Shown piece after piece: positions 1 to 5,880 of a stretch of 11,868 bases of DNA. The translations under genes were made by a program, and so were the position numbers. Numbering within the stretch: position 1 is the stretch's first letter; each line of letters starts with the position of its first letter. This DNA comes from Dehalococcoidia bacterium (GTDB lineage Bacteria; Chloroflexota; Dehalococcoidia; UBA2979): contig JALOAM010000096.1 in NCBI GenBank assembly GCA_023228765.1, forward strand, positions 1 to 11,868, read 5' to 3'. The notes under the pieces were generated by a model. The model saw only the letters and a list, made by a program, of their open reading frames with translations, searched no databases and was not told the origin of the DNA.

Positions 1-581
1 CACTCGACATCGCCGGTCGCCGTGTCGAGGGCGGTCGTGACGCCGTTGTCGAGGTCGCCGACGAAGATGGAGCCCTCGCGGAGCGCCGGCTGCCCCCAGA
101 TCCGCTGATCCGAGGTCTTCAGCGTGTTGAGGATGGCGCCGTCCGAGCCCTGGATGAGCACGATCCGGCCATCAGCGGTGGGAACGTACAGCGTGCCAGC
201 CTCGAACGCCGGGGTGGCGACGACATGAGAGTCGAGTTCGACGACCCAGCCCTCCTGCGGACCGCCTTCCGCGATGTTCAGGCGCGTGATGCGCCCCGAG
301 TAGTCAGCGAGGTAAGCCGCACGGTCGTCCAGGATGGGAGTCGCATAGAACACGTGACCCTTGTCGTCGTCACTCGGGAAGGTCCACGCGGTCGCGCCCG
401 TGTCCGGGTTCACGAGGGACACCTGCCCCTTCGAGGACTGCACGAGGACTTGCTCGTCCACCTTGACGGGTGCCGCCCAGCCCTCAGGGCTCTGGATCGA
501 GGCGCATCCGGTCGCGAACAGGGTGACCGCGAGGAGCGCCGTCGCCATCACTCGCGAGCCCCGATGTTTCACGTGAAACAT
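1..581 (-). CDS. PQQ-type beta-propeller lipoprotein, 3' end outside the window
   Basis: Reading from 581 down to 1 gives 193 residues with no stop; the C-terminus lies beyond the left edge. Residues 1-26 look like a lipoprotein signal peptide: a basic n-region (KHRGSR), a hydrophobic stretch (MATALLAVTLF) and a lipobox-like ATGC with the modified cysteine at 26. The mature part has recurring PQQ/BamB-like blade signatures such as LVNPDTGATAW, TPAFEAGTLYVP and DGRIVLIQGSDGAILN. It is probably an exported, membrane-anchored beta-propeller that binds proteins or acts in envelope assembly; its substrate cannot be told. Three in-frame starts are possible: ATG at 581 (inside the parS site), GTG at 572 and ATG at 548. 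I prefer 581 or 572 because only these supply a charged n-region. It follows yidD, in the place where yidC is usually found, which hints at a link with membrane protein insertion. Function is inference; the family call is fairly firm. Confidence 0.75.
   Translation of the reverse strand, partial: MFHVKHRGSRVMATALLAVTLFATGCASIQSPEGWAAPVKVDEQVLVQSSKGQVSLVNPDTGATAWTFPSDDDKGHVFYATPILDDRAAYLADYSGRITRLNIAEGGPQEGWVVELDSHVVATPAFEAGTLYVPTADGRIVLIQGSDGAILNTLKTSDQRIWGQPALREGSIFVGDLDNGVTTALDTATGDVE
565..580. promoter_or_regulatory. parS: parS centromere site (ParB binding), copy 1
   Basis: The sequence TGTTTCACGTGAAACA matches the near-universal bacterial parS consensus at all 16 positions, inside a 20-bp perfect palindrome (563-582). 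ParB binds such sites, spreads and loads SMC so that origin regions segregate. On the minus strand this palindrome reads ATG TTT CAC GTG AAA CAT, in frame with the lipoprotein downstream, so it may also be the first six codons of that gene. parS sites usually lie near the replication origin, which agrees with the rpmH-rnpA-yidD cluster beside it. Confidence 0.95.
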
Positions 582-645
582 CCGCCGAGGCGAGACCGAC
601 GACGCGTCGGGTGCCTCGGCGGCCTCCGCGACATCAGGAGAGGAA

Positions 646-661
646 TGTTTCACGTGAAACA
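646..661. promoter_or_regulatory. parS: parS centromere site (ParB binding), copy 2
   Basis: This is a second identical 16-bp TGTTTCACGTGAAACA within a 22-bp perfect palindrome (643-664). Its centre is 81 bp from the centre of copy 1. It lies in the short gap between the yidD stop and the lipoprotein start. Two exact copies of a 16-mer this close together cannot be chance. The approximately eight helical turns between them would put both sites on nearly the same face of the DNA. Confidence 0.95.
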
Positions 662-685
662 TTCGAAACAGCGAAGAGTTTGGCA

Positions 686-994
686 TCAGCGCAGGCTCGC
701 ATCGGAGGCGGGTGACGTCGCACTGGTCGATGTCACCCGCGGTCGGGTGGTGGGAGTGACGAGGTCGTCAGTGTCCGGATCAGTATCGGGAACCGGGTCG
801 TAGCCGCTACCCCCTCCGGGGCGACACCGTCCGAGCCGGGCCGCCGCGAGGCGCACGCCTCGCCACGCACCGTGGCGCTCGATCGCCTCGTAGGCATAGT
901 GGGAACAGGAGGGTTCGTATCGACAGGCAACGCCGAGCGTCGGCGAGATCGTCGCCTGGTACAGGCGAATGAGGCGCAAGAGGGCGAACCTCAT
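686..994 (-). CDS. yidD: YidD, membrane protein insertion efficiency factor
   Basis: The protein has 102 residues. YidD is a small membrane-associated protein thought to help YidC insert inner-membrane proteins. The family signature is clear: YQATISP (12-18), CRYEPSCSHYA (24-34), EAIERHG (36-42), RLGRCRP (53-59) and GYDPVP (64-69), with the conserved cysteines at 24, 30 and 57. After GYDPVP there is a 33-residue Thr/Ser/Asp-rich tail that is longer than in typical YidD and has no recognisable domain. The ATG overlaps the rnpA stop codon (ATGA at 994-991), which indicates translational coupling in an rpmH-rnpA-yidD operon. yidC, the usual next gene, is replaced here by a lipoprotein gene. Confidence 0.95.
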   Translation of the reverse strand: MRFALLRLIRLYQATISPTLGVACRYEPSCSHYAYEAIERHGAWRGVRLAAARLGRCRPGGGSGYDPVPDTDPDTDDLVTPTTRPRVTSTSATSPASDASLR

Positions 995-1326
995 GCGTCG
1001 CTATCCTCCAGGAGCCGCAGTTTGCGGGCGTTCTCGCTCACGATGGCCTGCAACTCTCCGTAGCTCGCGGAATCGGCCCCGGACCTGGCGACGATCACCA
1101 CATCCGCGCCCGACCTCCAGGGGAGGCCCGCGACGATCGCGCGGAGACGCCGCTTCACGAGGTTGCGAACCACGGCCCCGCCGACTTGCTTACTCACGGA
1201 ATAACCGACACGCGTCGTGCCGGCATCCGTGCGCAGCGCCACGAGTTGGAGCAGGGGATGACGAGCCCGACGGCCTTTCCGCATCACCTCGGTGAAATCA
1301 GAGCGGTTCCGGAGACGGTCAGGCAC
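991..1326 (-). CDS. rnpA: Ribonuclease P protein component
   Basis: The protein has 111 residues and is the basic protein subunit of RNase P, which binds the catalytic RNA and helps remove the 5' leader of precursor tRNAs. Visible family features are RLRNRSDF (4-11), the KGRRAR stretch (17-22), RVGYSVSKQVGGAVVRNLVK from 39 and the RNR-type basic helix ending KRRLRA (58-63). I chose the GTG at 1326 because a GGAGGA Shine-Dalgarno lies 7 bases before it; a TTG at 1341 would add five residues but overlaps that ribosome site. The stop overlaps the yidD start by four bases. About 170 bp containing a stem-loop separate it from rpmH upstream. Confidence 0.95.
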   Translation of the reverse strand: MPDRLRNRSDFTEVMRKGRRARHPLLQLVALRTDAGTTRVGYSVSKQVGGAVVRNLVKRRLRAIVAGLPWRSGADVVIVARSGADSASYGELQAIVSENARKLRLLEDSDA

Positions 1327-1408
1327 CTTCGGCTCCTCCAACGGCTGTCTGCCGGTGTCCGCACGGAGGCTCGAAGGCCTCGGACGGGTGGGATGGAGGG
1401 CTGAACGG

Positions 1409-1448
1409 GCACCTCCGGGCGAACAGCCGTGCTGCCGCTCGGAGGTGC
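1409..1448. other. Stem-loop in the rpmH-rnpA spacer
   Basis: The arms GCACCTCCG (1409-1417) and CGGAGGTGC (1440-1448) form a perfect 9-bp stem around a 22-base loop. On the transcribed (minus) strand no U-run follows, so it is not a classic intrinsic terminator. It could be a processing site or a partial attenuator that sets the rpmH to rnpA expression ratio, or a transcript stabiliser. No ORF with a ribosome site was seen in the surrounding 1327-1499 spacer. Confidence 0.4.
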
Positions 1449-1499
1449 TGTGCTGTGATGGGACCGTGACTTCGGGTCTGGTTCCTGAGGTGGTGGGAG

Positions 1500-1634
1500 T
1501 TAGACCGACAGGCGGACGCGCCCGCGCGCACGGCGGCGCGCAATGACGTCGCGCCCACCCTTAGTGGACATCCGCGCGCGGAAGCCCAGCTTGCGCTTGC
1601 GGGGAATGCGCTTCGGCTGCCAGGTACGCTTCAC
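1500..1634 (-). CDS. rpmH: 50S ribosomal protein L34
   Basis: This short gene encodes 44 residues, of which about 40 percent are Arg or Lys. It starts with a GTG codon and KRTWQPKRIPRKRK, then GFRARMSTKGGRDVIARRRA and a final GRVRLSV, matching the L34 pattern (KRTxQP, HGF-like, RM-T-GR, RRR-KGR). The length is normal for L34, which sits in the large subunit near the peptide exit region. A GGAG Shine-Dalgarno (1643-1640) lies five bases before the GTG, and a promoter is visible 30-60 bases further upstream. It is the first gene of the rpmH-rnpA-yidD cluster. dnaA, the common neighbour upstream of rpmH, is not here; mrfB lies there instead, on the same strand. Confidence 0.97.
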   Translation of the reverse strand: MKRTWQPKRIPRKRKLGFRARMSTKGGRDVIARRRARGRVRLSV

Positions 1635-1666
1635 CGCTGCTCCGATCGTTGGCGTTGAGATCAGGG

Positions 1667-1696
1667 AGTATAGGTGCGCGTTCCGCTAGAGGGCAA
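1667..1696 (-). promoter_or_regulatory. Probable rpmH promoter
   Basis: On the minus strand TTGCCC (1696-1691) and TATACT (1672-1667) are separated by 18 bp, a good fit to the housekeeping sigma consensus (4/6 and 5/6). The predicted start is near 1660, about 25 bases before the GTG of rpmH. The -35 element lies inside a hairpin that follows mrfB, so rpmH likely has its own promoter while also receiving some read-through. Confidence 0.6.
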
Positions 1697-1717
1697 TCGG
1701 GCCCGGATCGGCCCTCT
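1688..1717. terminator. Imperfect hairpin after mrfB, possible terminator
   Basis: The arms AGAGGGC (1688-1694) and GCCCTCT (1711-1717) pair perfectly, with a small inner ATC/GAT stem. It begins 8 bases after the mrfB stop. No U-run follows on the minus strand, so it is at best a weak or Rho-assisted terminator. Its left arm contains the candidate -35 of rpmH. Confidence 0.35.
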
Positions 1718-1724
1718 CATCGAC

Positions 1725-3161
1725 CTACGCGGCCCGTTCCGCTCGGCGCACCAGCCGCCCTCGGCGGTGCTCCAGCGCCTCGCGCCAGCGCTCCGCGGTC
1801 GCTCGCTCCAGCCGCGCGAGGAGCGCCGCACGGCGGAGCGCCTCGTCGACCAACTCGATTGCGCCGAGGTAGTCGCGGCGGTCGTGCTCCAGCGCTTTCG
1901 CGATCTCTACGAGCGGGGCGATGCCGCCGTCAGGCCGTGCCGCGACCTCGCGCCAGAGCGGCTCGGCCAGGTCGCGCCGTCCCGCCTTGCGATGCAGCGA
2001 CGCGAGGCGCAGCAGCACGTCGTCGCGCACGCCGCTCGGCGGCAGCATGCCAAGCGCCGCCTCGAGGTGGCGCGCGCCTTCCTCCGCCAGCCCACGCGCG
2101 GCATACAGCCGCCCGAGCGCAACCGCGTCCAGCGGCGACGCCTCGCGCGCGCCGCTCTGCAGCGCCCCGAACCGCGCGAGGATCGCGGCGAGCGCCACGA
2201 CATCGAGCGCGTTGTGCTCGACGATCGGGGCGAGGAGCCGCGCATCGCGCGTGCGCAGGTAGCGGAAGTAGAAGCCAGGCACGTCCACGCCGGACACCTC
2301 GGTCGTCGGCCGCGTCGCGCCGAGGACCTCCGTCTCCACCATCGACAGCCGGCATGACTCGATCGCGCCACGGAGCCCTGTCCGCACCGGCGCCAGCAGG
2401 TCCAGGTGCCGCAACCCCTCGAACCCCGCGCGCTGGCGGTGCATCGTGGCGCGGCCGTCCAGCATCGGCGCGTCGAACGTGCGCCCGTTGTATGTGACCA
2501 GGACCGCATCGCCCTCACCGACCTCGTAGTCGTCGAGGACGGCGCGGAGCACGCCCGCCTCCTCCGGCGGCGACGTCGCCAGGTACTGGCGCAGCACGAA
2601 CTCCCCGCCCGCCTCGAACCGACCGGCAGCGACGAGAAAGGCGAGCGCCCCCGCCCCGCCGAGGCCGGTCGACTCGATATCGAGGAACACGAGGTCCTCG
2701 ATCGCCGCGTCCTCCGCCCCCTCGTCCGGCGCCAGCAGCTCGTACGTCTTCGGCGTCACGTGCGCGACCTCGGCGAGCGGCTGCGAGCCCATGGCATAGT
2801 CGAGCGCGATCCGCTCCTCGATCACCCAGCACCCGCCCGATGGCGTCGCGCGCCAGTCCACCCCGCGTCCCGCACCCGAGACCGAGCCAACCGCGAACGT
2901 CTCCTCGATCCCCCAGGGCCGAGGCCGCCACTCCCGCTCGCCCTCGACATCCCCGCCGTCGGGATCCTCGCCACGTACGCCCTCGACGCGGCGAGGGCGT
3001 ACCGGCTTCGCCTCCAGCCGCCGGATGAGCGCGCGCAGCCGCTCCCGTACCTCGGCAGGGGTCTCCGCACCAGAAGCCCCTCCGGCAGGCTCCGCCCCCC
3101 TCCCCCGTAAGGGGGGAGGGTTGGGGTGGGGGTGAAGCGGCGCGACCTGCTCGACCACCAT
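1725..3161 (-). CDS. mrfB: MrfB/YprB-like DEDDh exonuclease with TPR-like tail
   Basis: The protein has 478 residues. An RNase H-like 3'-5' exonuclease domain covers about 155-335. The DEDDh residues are visible as FLDIESTG (D161, E163), YNGRTFDAP (D230) and EHNALD (H316, D320). A C-terminal helical region (345-450) has TPR-like spacing (RLYAARGLAEEGARHLEAAL, then LLRLASLHRKAGRRDLAEPLW). B. subtilis YprB/MrfB works with MrfA to remove mitomycin C adducts and crosslinks; the helicase neighbour suggests the same job here. The ATG at 3161 is 5 bp after the mrfA stop, giving a tight operon. Longer readings upstream run through mrfA in another frame and are rejected. Residues 10-31 are encoded by a GC-rich dispersed repeat, making the N-terminus longer and less conserved than family members (YprB is about 413 residues); the natural domain seems to start near VRERLRALIRRLE (38-50). 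Confidence 0.9.
   Translation of the reverse strand: MVVEQVAPLHPHPNPPPLRGRGAEPAGGASGAETPAEVRERLRALIRRLEAKPVRPRRVEGVRGEDPDGGDVEGEREWRPRPWGIEETFAVGSVSGAGRGVDWRATPSGGCWVIEERIALDYAMGSQPLAEVAHVTPKTYELLAPDEGAEDAAIEDLVFLDIESTGLGGAGALAFLVAAGRFEAGGEFVLRQYLATSPPEEAGVLRAVLDDYEVGEGDAVLVTYNGRTFDAPMLDGRATMHRQRAGFEGLRHLDLLAPVRTGLRGAIESCRLSMVETEVLGATRPTTEVSGVDVPGFYFRYLRTRDARLLAPIVEHNALDVVALAAILARFGALQSGAREASPLDAVALGRLYAARGLAEEGARHLEAALGMLPPSGVRDDVLLRLASLHRKAGRRDLAEPLWREVAARPDGGIAPLVEIAKALEHDRRDYLGAIELVDEALRRAALLARLERATAERWREALEHRRGRLVRRAERAA
3095..3136. repeat. GC-rich REP-like repeat, copy 1, inside mrfB
   Basis: A C-rich arm ending CCCTCCCCC (3098-3106) and GGGGGAGGG (3112-3120) form a 9-bp stem, followed by GGTTGGGGTGGGGGTGA. 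The layout matches the three other copies in this window (stem of CCCTC-type arms plus a GGGTGAGGG-type tail), in the same orientation as the copy at 7955. It lies within the mrfB reading frame, where it encodes a proline-rich HPHPNPPPLRGRG. Confidence 0.7.
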
Positions 3162-3166
3162 GGCGA

Positions 3167-5635
3167 CTACCCCGCCGCCTCGCTGCCAACACCCTCGGAG
3201 GGCCCTCGAACCGCCGCGAGCATCACCTCCAGCGCCCGGACCGCCGCCGCCTTCGCGCCCGGCGAGCCCGGTCCCACGCAGCCAGGGCAGCCATCGACGC
3301 ACGGGCACCCCTCGGCCATCTCGAGCGCCATCCCCAGCAATCGAGGCGTCTCGCGGTACAGGTGTTCGCCGAAGCCGACGCCGCCGGGCACCGACTCCCA
3401 CAGGAAAATCGTGGGCAGCTCCGTGTGCGGGCTCTTCGCCTGCGTCGACAGGTGCAGGTCGCGCGGGTCACACATCAGGAGCAGCGGCGCGACGTTCGAG
3501 AGCAGTGCGCCTACCCCCTGGAGGGCCGCCTCCACCGTCGACTTGCTCACACCAGCCGTGACGCCCTCGGGCAACGCGAGCCAGAACGCGCCCGTGTGCA
3601 GGTCTTCCTGCGGCAGACCGATCTTGCCGAAGCCGATGTTCTCGTGCGTGTGGAGCCGGATCTTCTTGAAGATCGTCGCGAGGTACGTCACGGCTACCTC
3701 GCCGTGCCCGCGGACAACCTTGGACGCACCGTTCGAGGATGGCGAGACGCGCACGCTCCACGGAGGGCGGTCGCCCTGGTCCGGGATCGGCTGGGAGTCG
3801 TATTCGTCGCTCGACCGCTGCCGAGGCACCGCCACCTCAGGGGGTTGGGCGGTGGACTCCCACTCGTCGATGACCTTCAGGTCCACCGAGAGGTGCGCGT
3901 CCGTGTAGTACTCGACGTCGACCGGCCGCACGTACGCCTTCAGCTCCTCCCAGTCGAGGTAGTCGACGTGGTACTGGCGGCCGTCGTGCATGTAGATGGC
4001 CTCGGTGTGCAGCAGCTTCATCGCCGAGGGGCGGTCCACCTCCCCGATCACGCTCGCAGGCGGTCCCTGGTCGATGATCACGACGTTTTGTTCCGCGCCC
4101 AGGCGCAGGGACACCTCCTCGGCGGGGTACGCCTCGCTGCTCCAGTAGGTGCGGGGACCCTCGGGCGTCTCGGCGCGGTGCACCATCCCGATCTCTTCGA
4201 GGGCGACCAGCAGGTCCGGGGTGTGCGTGCCCATGACGCCGGTGTCGGCGGACTGCTCGGAGGCGTCGAGGGGAAGCTCGAAGACCGCGCACTTCAGGTG
4301 CTCGGCGGCGATGATCGGGTTGTCCGGGTGGATCCGCGCCGCCTCCACGCTGTCGCCGAAGACGAAGTCCGGGTGCTGCACCACGTACTGGTCGAGGGGC
4401 GTCGACGACGCGACGAGGACGGAGAGCGACGCCTGCTGGCTACGGCCAGCGCGCCCCATCTGCTGCTTCAGGCTCGCGACCGTGCCGGGGTACCCCGCCA
4501 GCACCGAGGCATCCAGCCCACCGATATCGATCCCCAGCTCGAGCGCGTTTGTGGCCACCACGGTACGGAGGCGGCCATCGCGCAGGGACGCCTCGATCTC
4601 ACGGCGCTCCTTCGGCAGGTAGCCGCTGCGGTACCCGCGCACGATGGGCGGCGCACCGGGGTTCATCGGACGGCCGCCGCGCATCTCGCGGAGGTATTGC
4701 GTCAGCACCTCCACGCGCGTGCGGGAGCCCGCGAACACGATCGACTGCACCCCCGCCTCCTGCAGCCGCCCCACCAGCGAGGTCGTCGCGTTCACAACCC
4801 CCTGCCGGATGCCGAGCTCGGCATTCACGACCGGCGGGTTGAACAGCGCCACCACCCGCTCACCCCTCGGCGCGCCGTTGTCGTCGACCACCTCGACGGG
4901 CCGCCCGATGAGGGCCTCCGCGAGCTCGCCCGGGTTCGCGATCGTGGCGGAGCAACAGATGAAGACGGGGTCCGAACCGTAGAAGCGGCAGATGCGCCGG
5001 AGCCGCCTCAACAGGTTCGCCACGTTGGAGCCGAACACCCCGCGGTACGTGTGCAGCTCATCGATGACGATGTACTTCAGGTTCTCGAACAGCCGCACCC
5101 ACTTCGTATGGTTCGGCAGGATGCCCGTGTGCAGCATGTCCGGGTTCGTGATCACCACGTGGCCGGAGGTCCGCACCAGCCGCCGCGCCTTCGGGCTCGT
5201 GTCGCCGTCGTAGGTGAACGTCTTCACCGGTAGCCCGGCGTCCGTGACCAGCCCGTGCAGCTCGTCCAGCTGGTCAGCGGCCAGCGCCTTCGTCGGAAAG
5301 AGGTAGAGCGCCCTCGACGAGCTGTCCTCGAGGATCGACTGGAGCACCGGCGCCGTGTAGCAGAGCGTCTTCCCGCTCGCTGTTGGCGTGACGATGACCT
5401 GGTCGTTGCCTCGACTGCCCGACCCGCCGTGCAGCGCATGCGCGATCGCCTGCGCCTGGTGCGTGTACGGCCGCGCGATCCCCCGCCGTGCGAGGGCGTC
5501 CACGATCCGGGGATCCAGCGCCACCGGCCAGTCCGCGTACCGCGCCGGCTCCGCCGGAAACGCCCGCCACTCCGTGAAGCACGCCGCGAACCGCGAGTCC
5601 CCTCGCAGCGCCGTCACCGCATCCGCCAGCGCCAT
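3167..5635 (-). CDS. mrfA: MrfA/YprA-like DExH helicase with DUF1998 domain
   Basis: The protein has 822 residues; B. subtilis YprA is about 749. Two RecA-like domains carry PTASGKT (Walker A, 84-90), the DELH box (192-195), SAT (229-231), VVATNALELGIDIG (359-372, motif V) and QQMGRAGR (391-398, motif VI). The C-terminal DUF1998/MZB region holds cysteines at 722, 777, 779, 783 and 786 (CDPRDLH and CPCVDGCPGC), the expected zinc site. MrfA-type helicases translocate 3'-5' on single-stranded DNA and, with MrfB, repair mitomycin C damage. I chose the ATG at 5635 (GAGGGG lies 8 bases upstream); the frame stays open to 5839 but there it crosses a promoter and two LexA boxes and loses similarity. 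It is first in the mrfA-mrfB operon, and a divergent gene starts 245 bp away. Confidence 0.93.
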   Translation of the reverse strand: MALADAVTALRGDSRFAACFTEWRAFPAEPARYADWPVALDPRIVDALARRGIARPYTHQAQAIAHALHGGSGSRGNDQVIVTPTASGKTLCYTAPVLQSILEDSSSRALYLFPTKALAADQLDELHGLVTDAGLPVKTFTYDGDTSPKARRLVRTSGHVVITNPDMLHTGILPNHTKWVRLFENLKYIVIDELHTYRGVFGSNVANLLRRLRRICRFYGSDPVFICCSATIANPGELAEALIGRPVEVVDDNGAPRGERVVALFNPPVVNAELGIRQGVVNATTSLVGRLQEAGVQSIVFAGSRTRVEVLTQYLREMRGGRPMNPGAPPIVRGYRSGYLPKERREIEASLRDGRLRTVVATNALELGIDIGGLDASVLAGYPGTVASLKQQMGRAGRSQQASLSVLVASSTPLDQYVVQHPDFVFGDSVEAARIHPDNPIIAAEHLKCAVFELPLDASEQSADTGVMGTHTPDLLVALEEIGMVHRAETPEGPRTYWSSEAYPAEEVSLRLGAEQNVVIIDQGPPASVIGEVDRPSAMKLLHTEAIYMHDGRQYHVDYLDWEELKAYVRPVDVEYYTDAHLSVDLKVIDEWESTAQPPEVAVPRQRSSDEYDSQPIPDQGDRPPWSVRVSPSSNGASKVVRGHGEVAVTYLATIFKKIRLHTHENIGFGKIGLPQEDLHTGAFWLALPEGVTAGVSKSTVEAALQGVGALLSNVAPLLLMCDPRDLHLSTQAKSPHTELPTIFLWESVPGGVGFGEHLYRETPRLLGMALEMAEGCPCVDGCPGCVGPGSPGAKAAAVRALEVMLAAVRGPSEGVGSEAAG

Positions 5636-5667
5636 CCTCGACCCCCTCGCAGCACCCCGCCCGAGGA

Positions 5668-5679
5668 GAACATGCGTTC
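5668..5679. promoter_or_regulatory. LexA/SOS box 1 upstream of mrfA
   Basis: GAACATGCGTTC is a perfect match to the GAAC-N4-GTTC core of the LexA box used by Gram-positive bacteria and Chloroflexota. It is centred 38 bp from SOS box 2 and lies between the predicted mrfA transcription start and its ATG, where bound LexA would act as a roadblock. Confidence 0.8.
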
Positions 5680-5693
5680 GTTCTCGACGAGTC

Positions 5694-5724
5694 ACGATAG
5701 CGACAGAACGTGTGTTCTTGTCAA
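5694..5724 (-). promoter_or_regulatory. Probable mrfA-mrfB promoter
   Basis: On the minus strand a perfect TTGACA (-35, 5724-5719) is followed by TATCGT (-10, 5699-5694, 4/6) after a longish 19-bp spacer. SOS box 2 begins one base after the -35, a common geometry for LexA-repressed promoters. The long spacer and the weak -10 leave the exact start uncertain. Confidence 0.6.
5706..5717. promoter_or_regulatory. LexA/SOS box 2, inside the mrfA promoter
   Basis: GAACGTGTGTTC is a second perfect GAAC-N4-GTTC, and A/T flanks extend the symmetry by one base on each side. It sits in the spacer between the -35 and -10 of the predicted mrfA promoter. Two perfect boxes within 50 bp upstream of a DNA repair operon strongly suggest LexA control. 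The divergent gene at 5881 is farther away (about 165 bp) and may or may not be affected. Confidence 0.85.
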
Positions 5725-5868
5725 GGTGTGAGCCGCTATGCGCAATCGGCGTCGAGTTCCCGATGTAAGTGATGGCGTGAACCTTCGAGGCGTCCCCTCT
5801 GCTGGGGTGATCGCGGGGCTGCTGGCCAACGAGGTGCACATCCTCGCTGCCTAGCGACTACCTCGCGG

Positions 5869-5874
5869 TACCCT
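5869..5874 (+). promoter_or_regulatory. Candidate -10 of a leaderless promoter
   Basis: TACCCT fits the TANNNT -10 pattern and ends 6 bases before the ATG at 5881. Transcription would then begin at, or within a base or two of, the start codon. No Shine-Dalgarno is visible before this ATG (the six bases are CATCTC), which supports a leaderless mRNA. No good -35 was seen. Confidence 0.45.
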
Positions 5875-5880
5875 CATCTC

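Noticed and set aside
1641..1724. Possible DnaA boxes or an origin next to rpmH
   Set aside because: No TTATCCACA-like sequence was found here or elsewhere in the window.
3162..3401. An 80-residue N-terminal extension of mrfB overlapping mrfA
   Set aside because: It is Gly/Arg-rich shadow translation of mrfA in another frame; the ATG at 3161, 5 bases after the mrfA stop, fits operon spacing.
3362..5233. A 623-codon plus-strand open frame opposite mrfA
   Set aside because: Long antisense frames are expected in very GC-rich genes; it has no domain, and the minus strand carries all helicase motifs.
5636..5839. An N-terminal extension of mrfA by 68 residues
   Set aside because: It would translate through the TTGACA promoter and both LexA boxes and has no helicase similarity; the ATG at 5635 has a ribosome site.
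5738..5854. A 38-codon plus-strand ORF (MRNRRRVPDVSDG start) in the mrfA upstream region, possibly an SOS leader peptide
   Set aside because: No good ribosome site or promoter at the right distance and no recognisable similarity; the region is better explained as control DNA for mrfA and the DUF2325-like gene.
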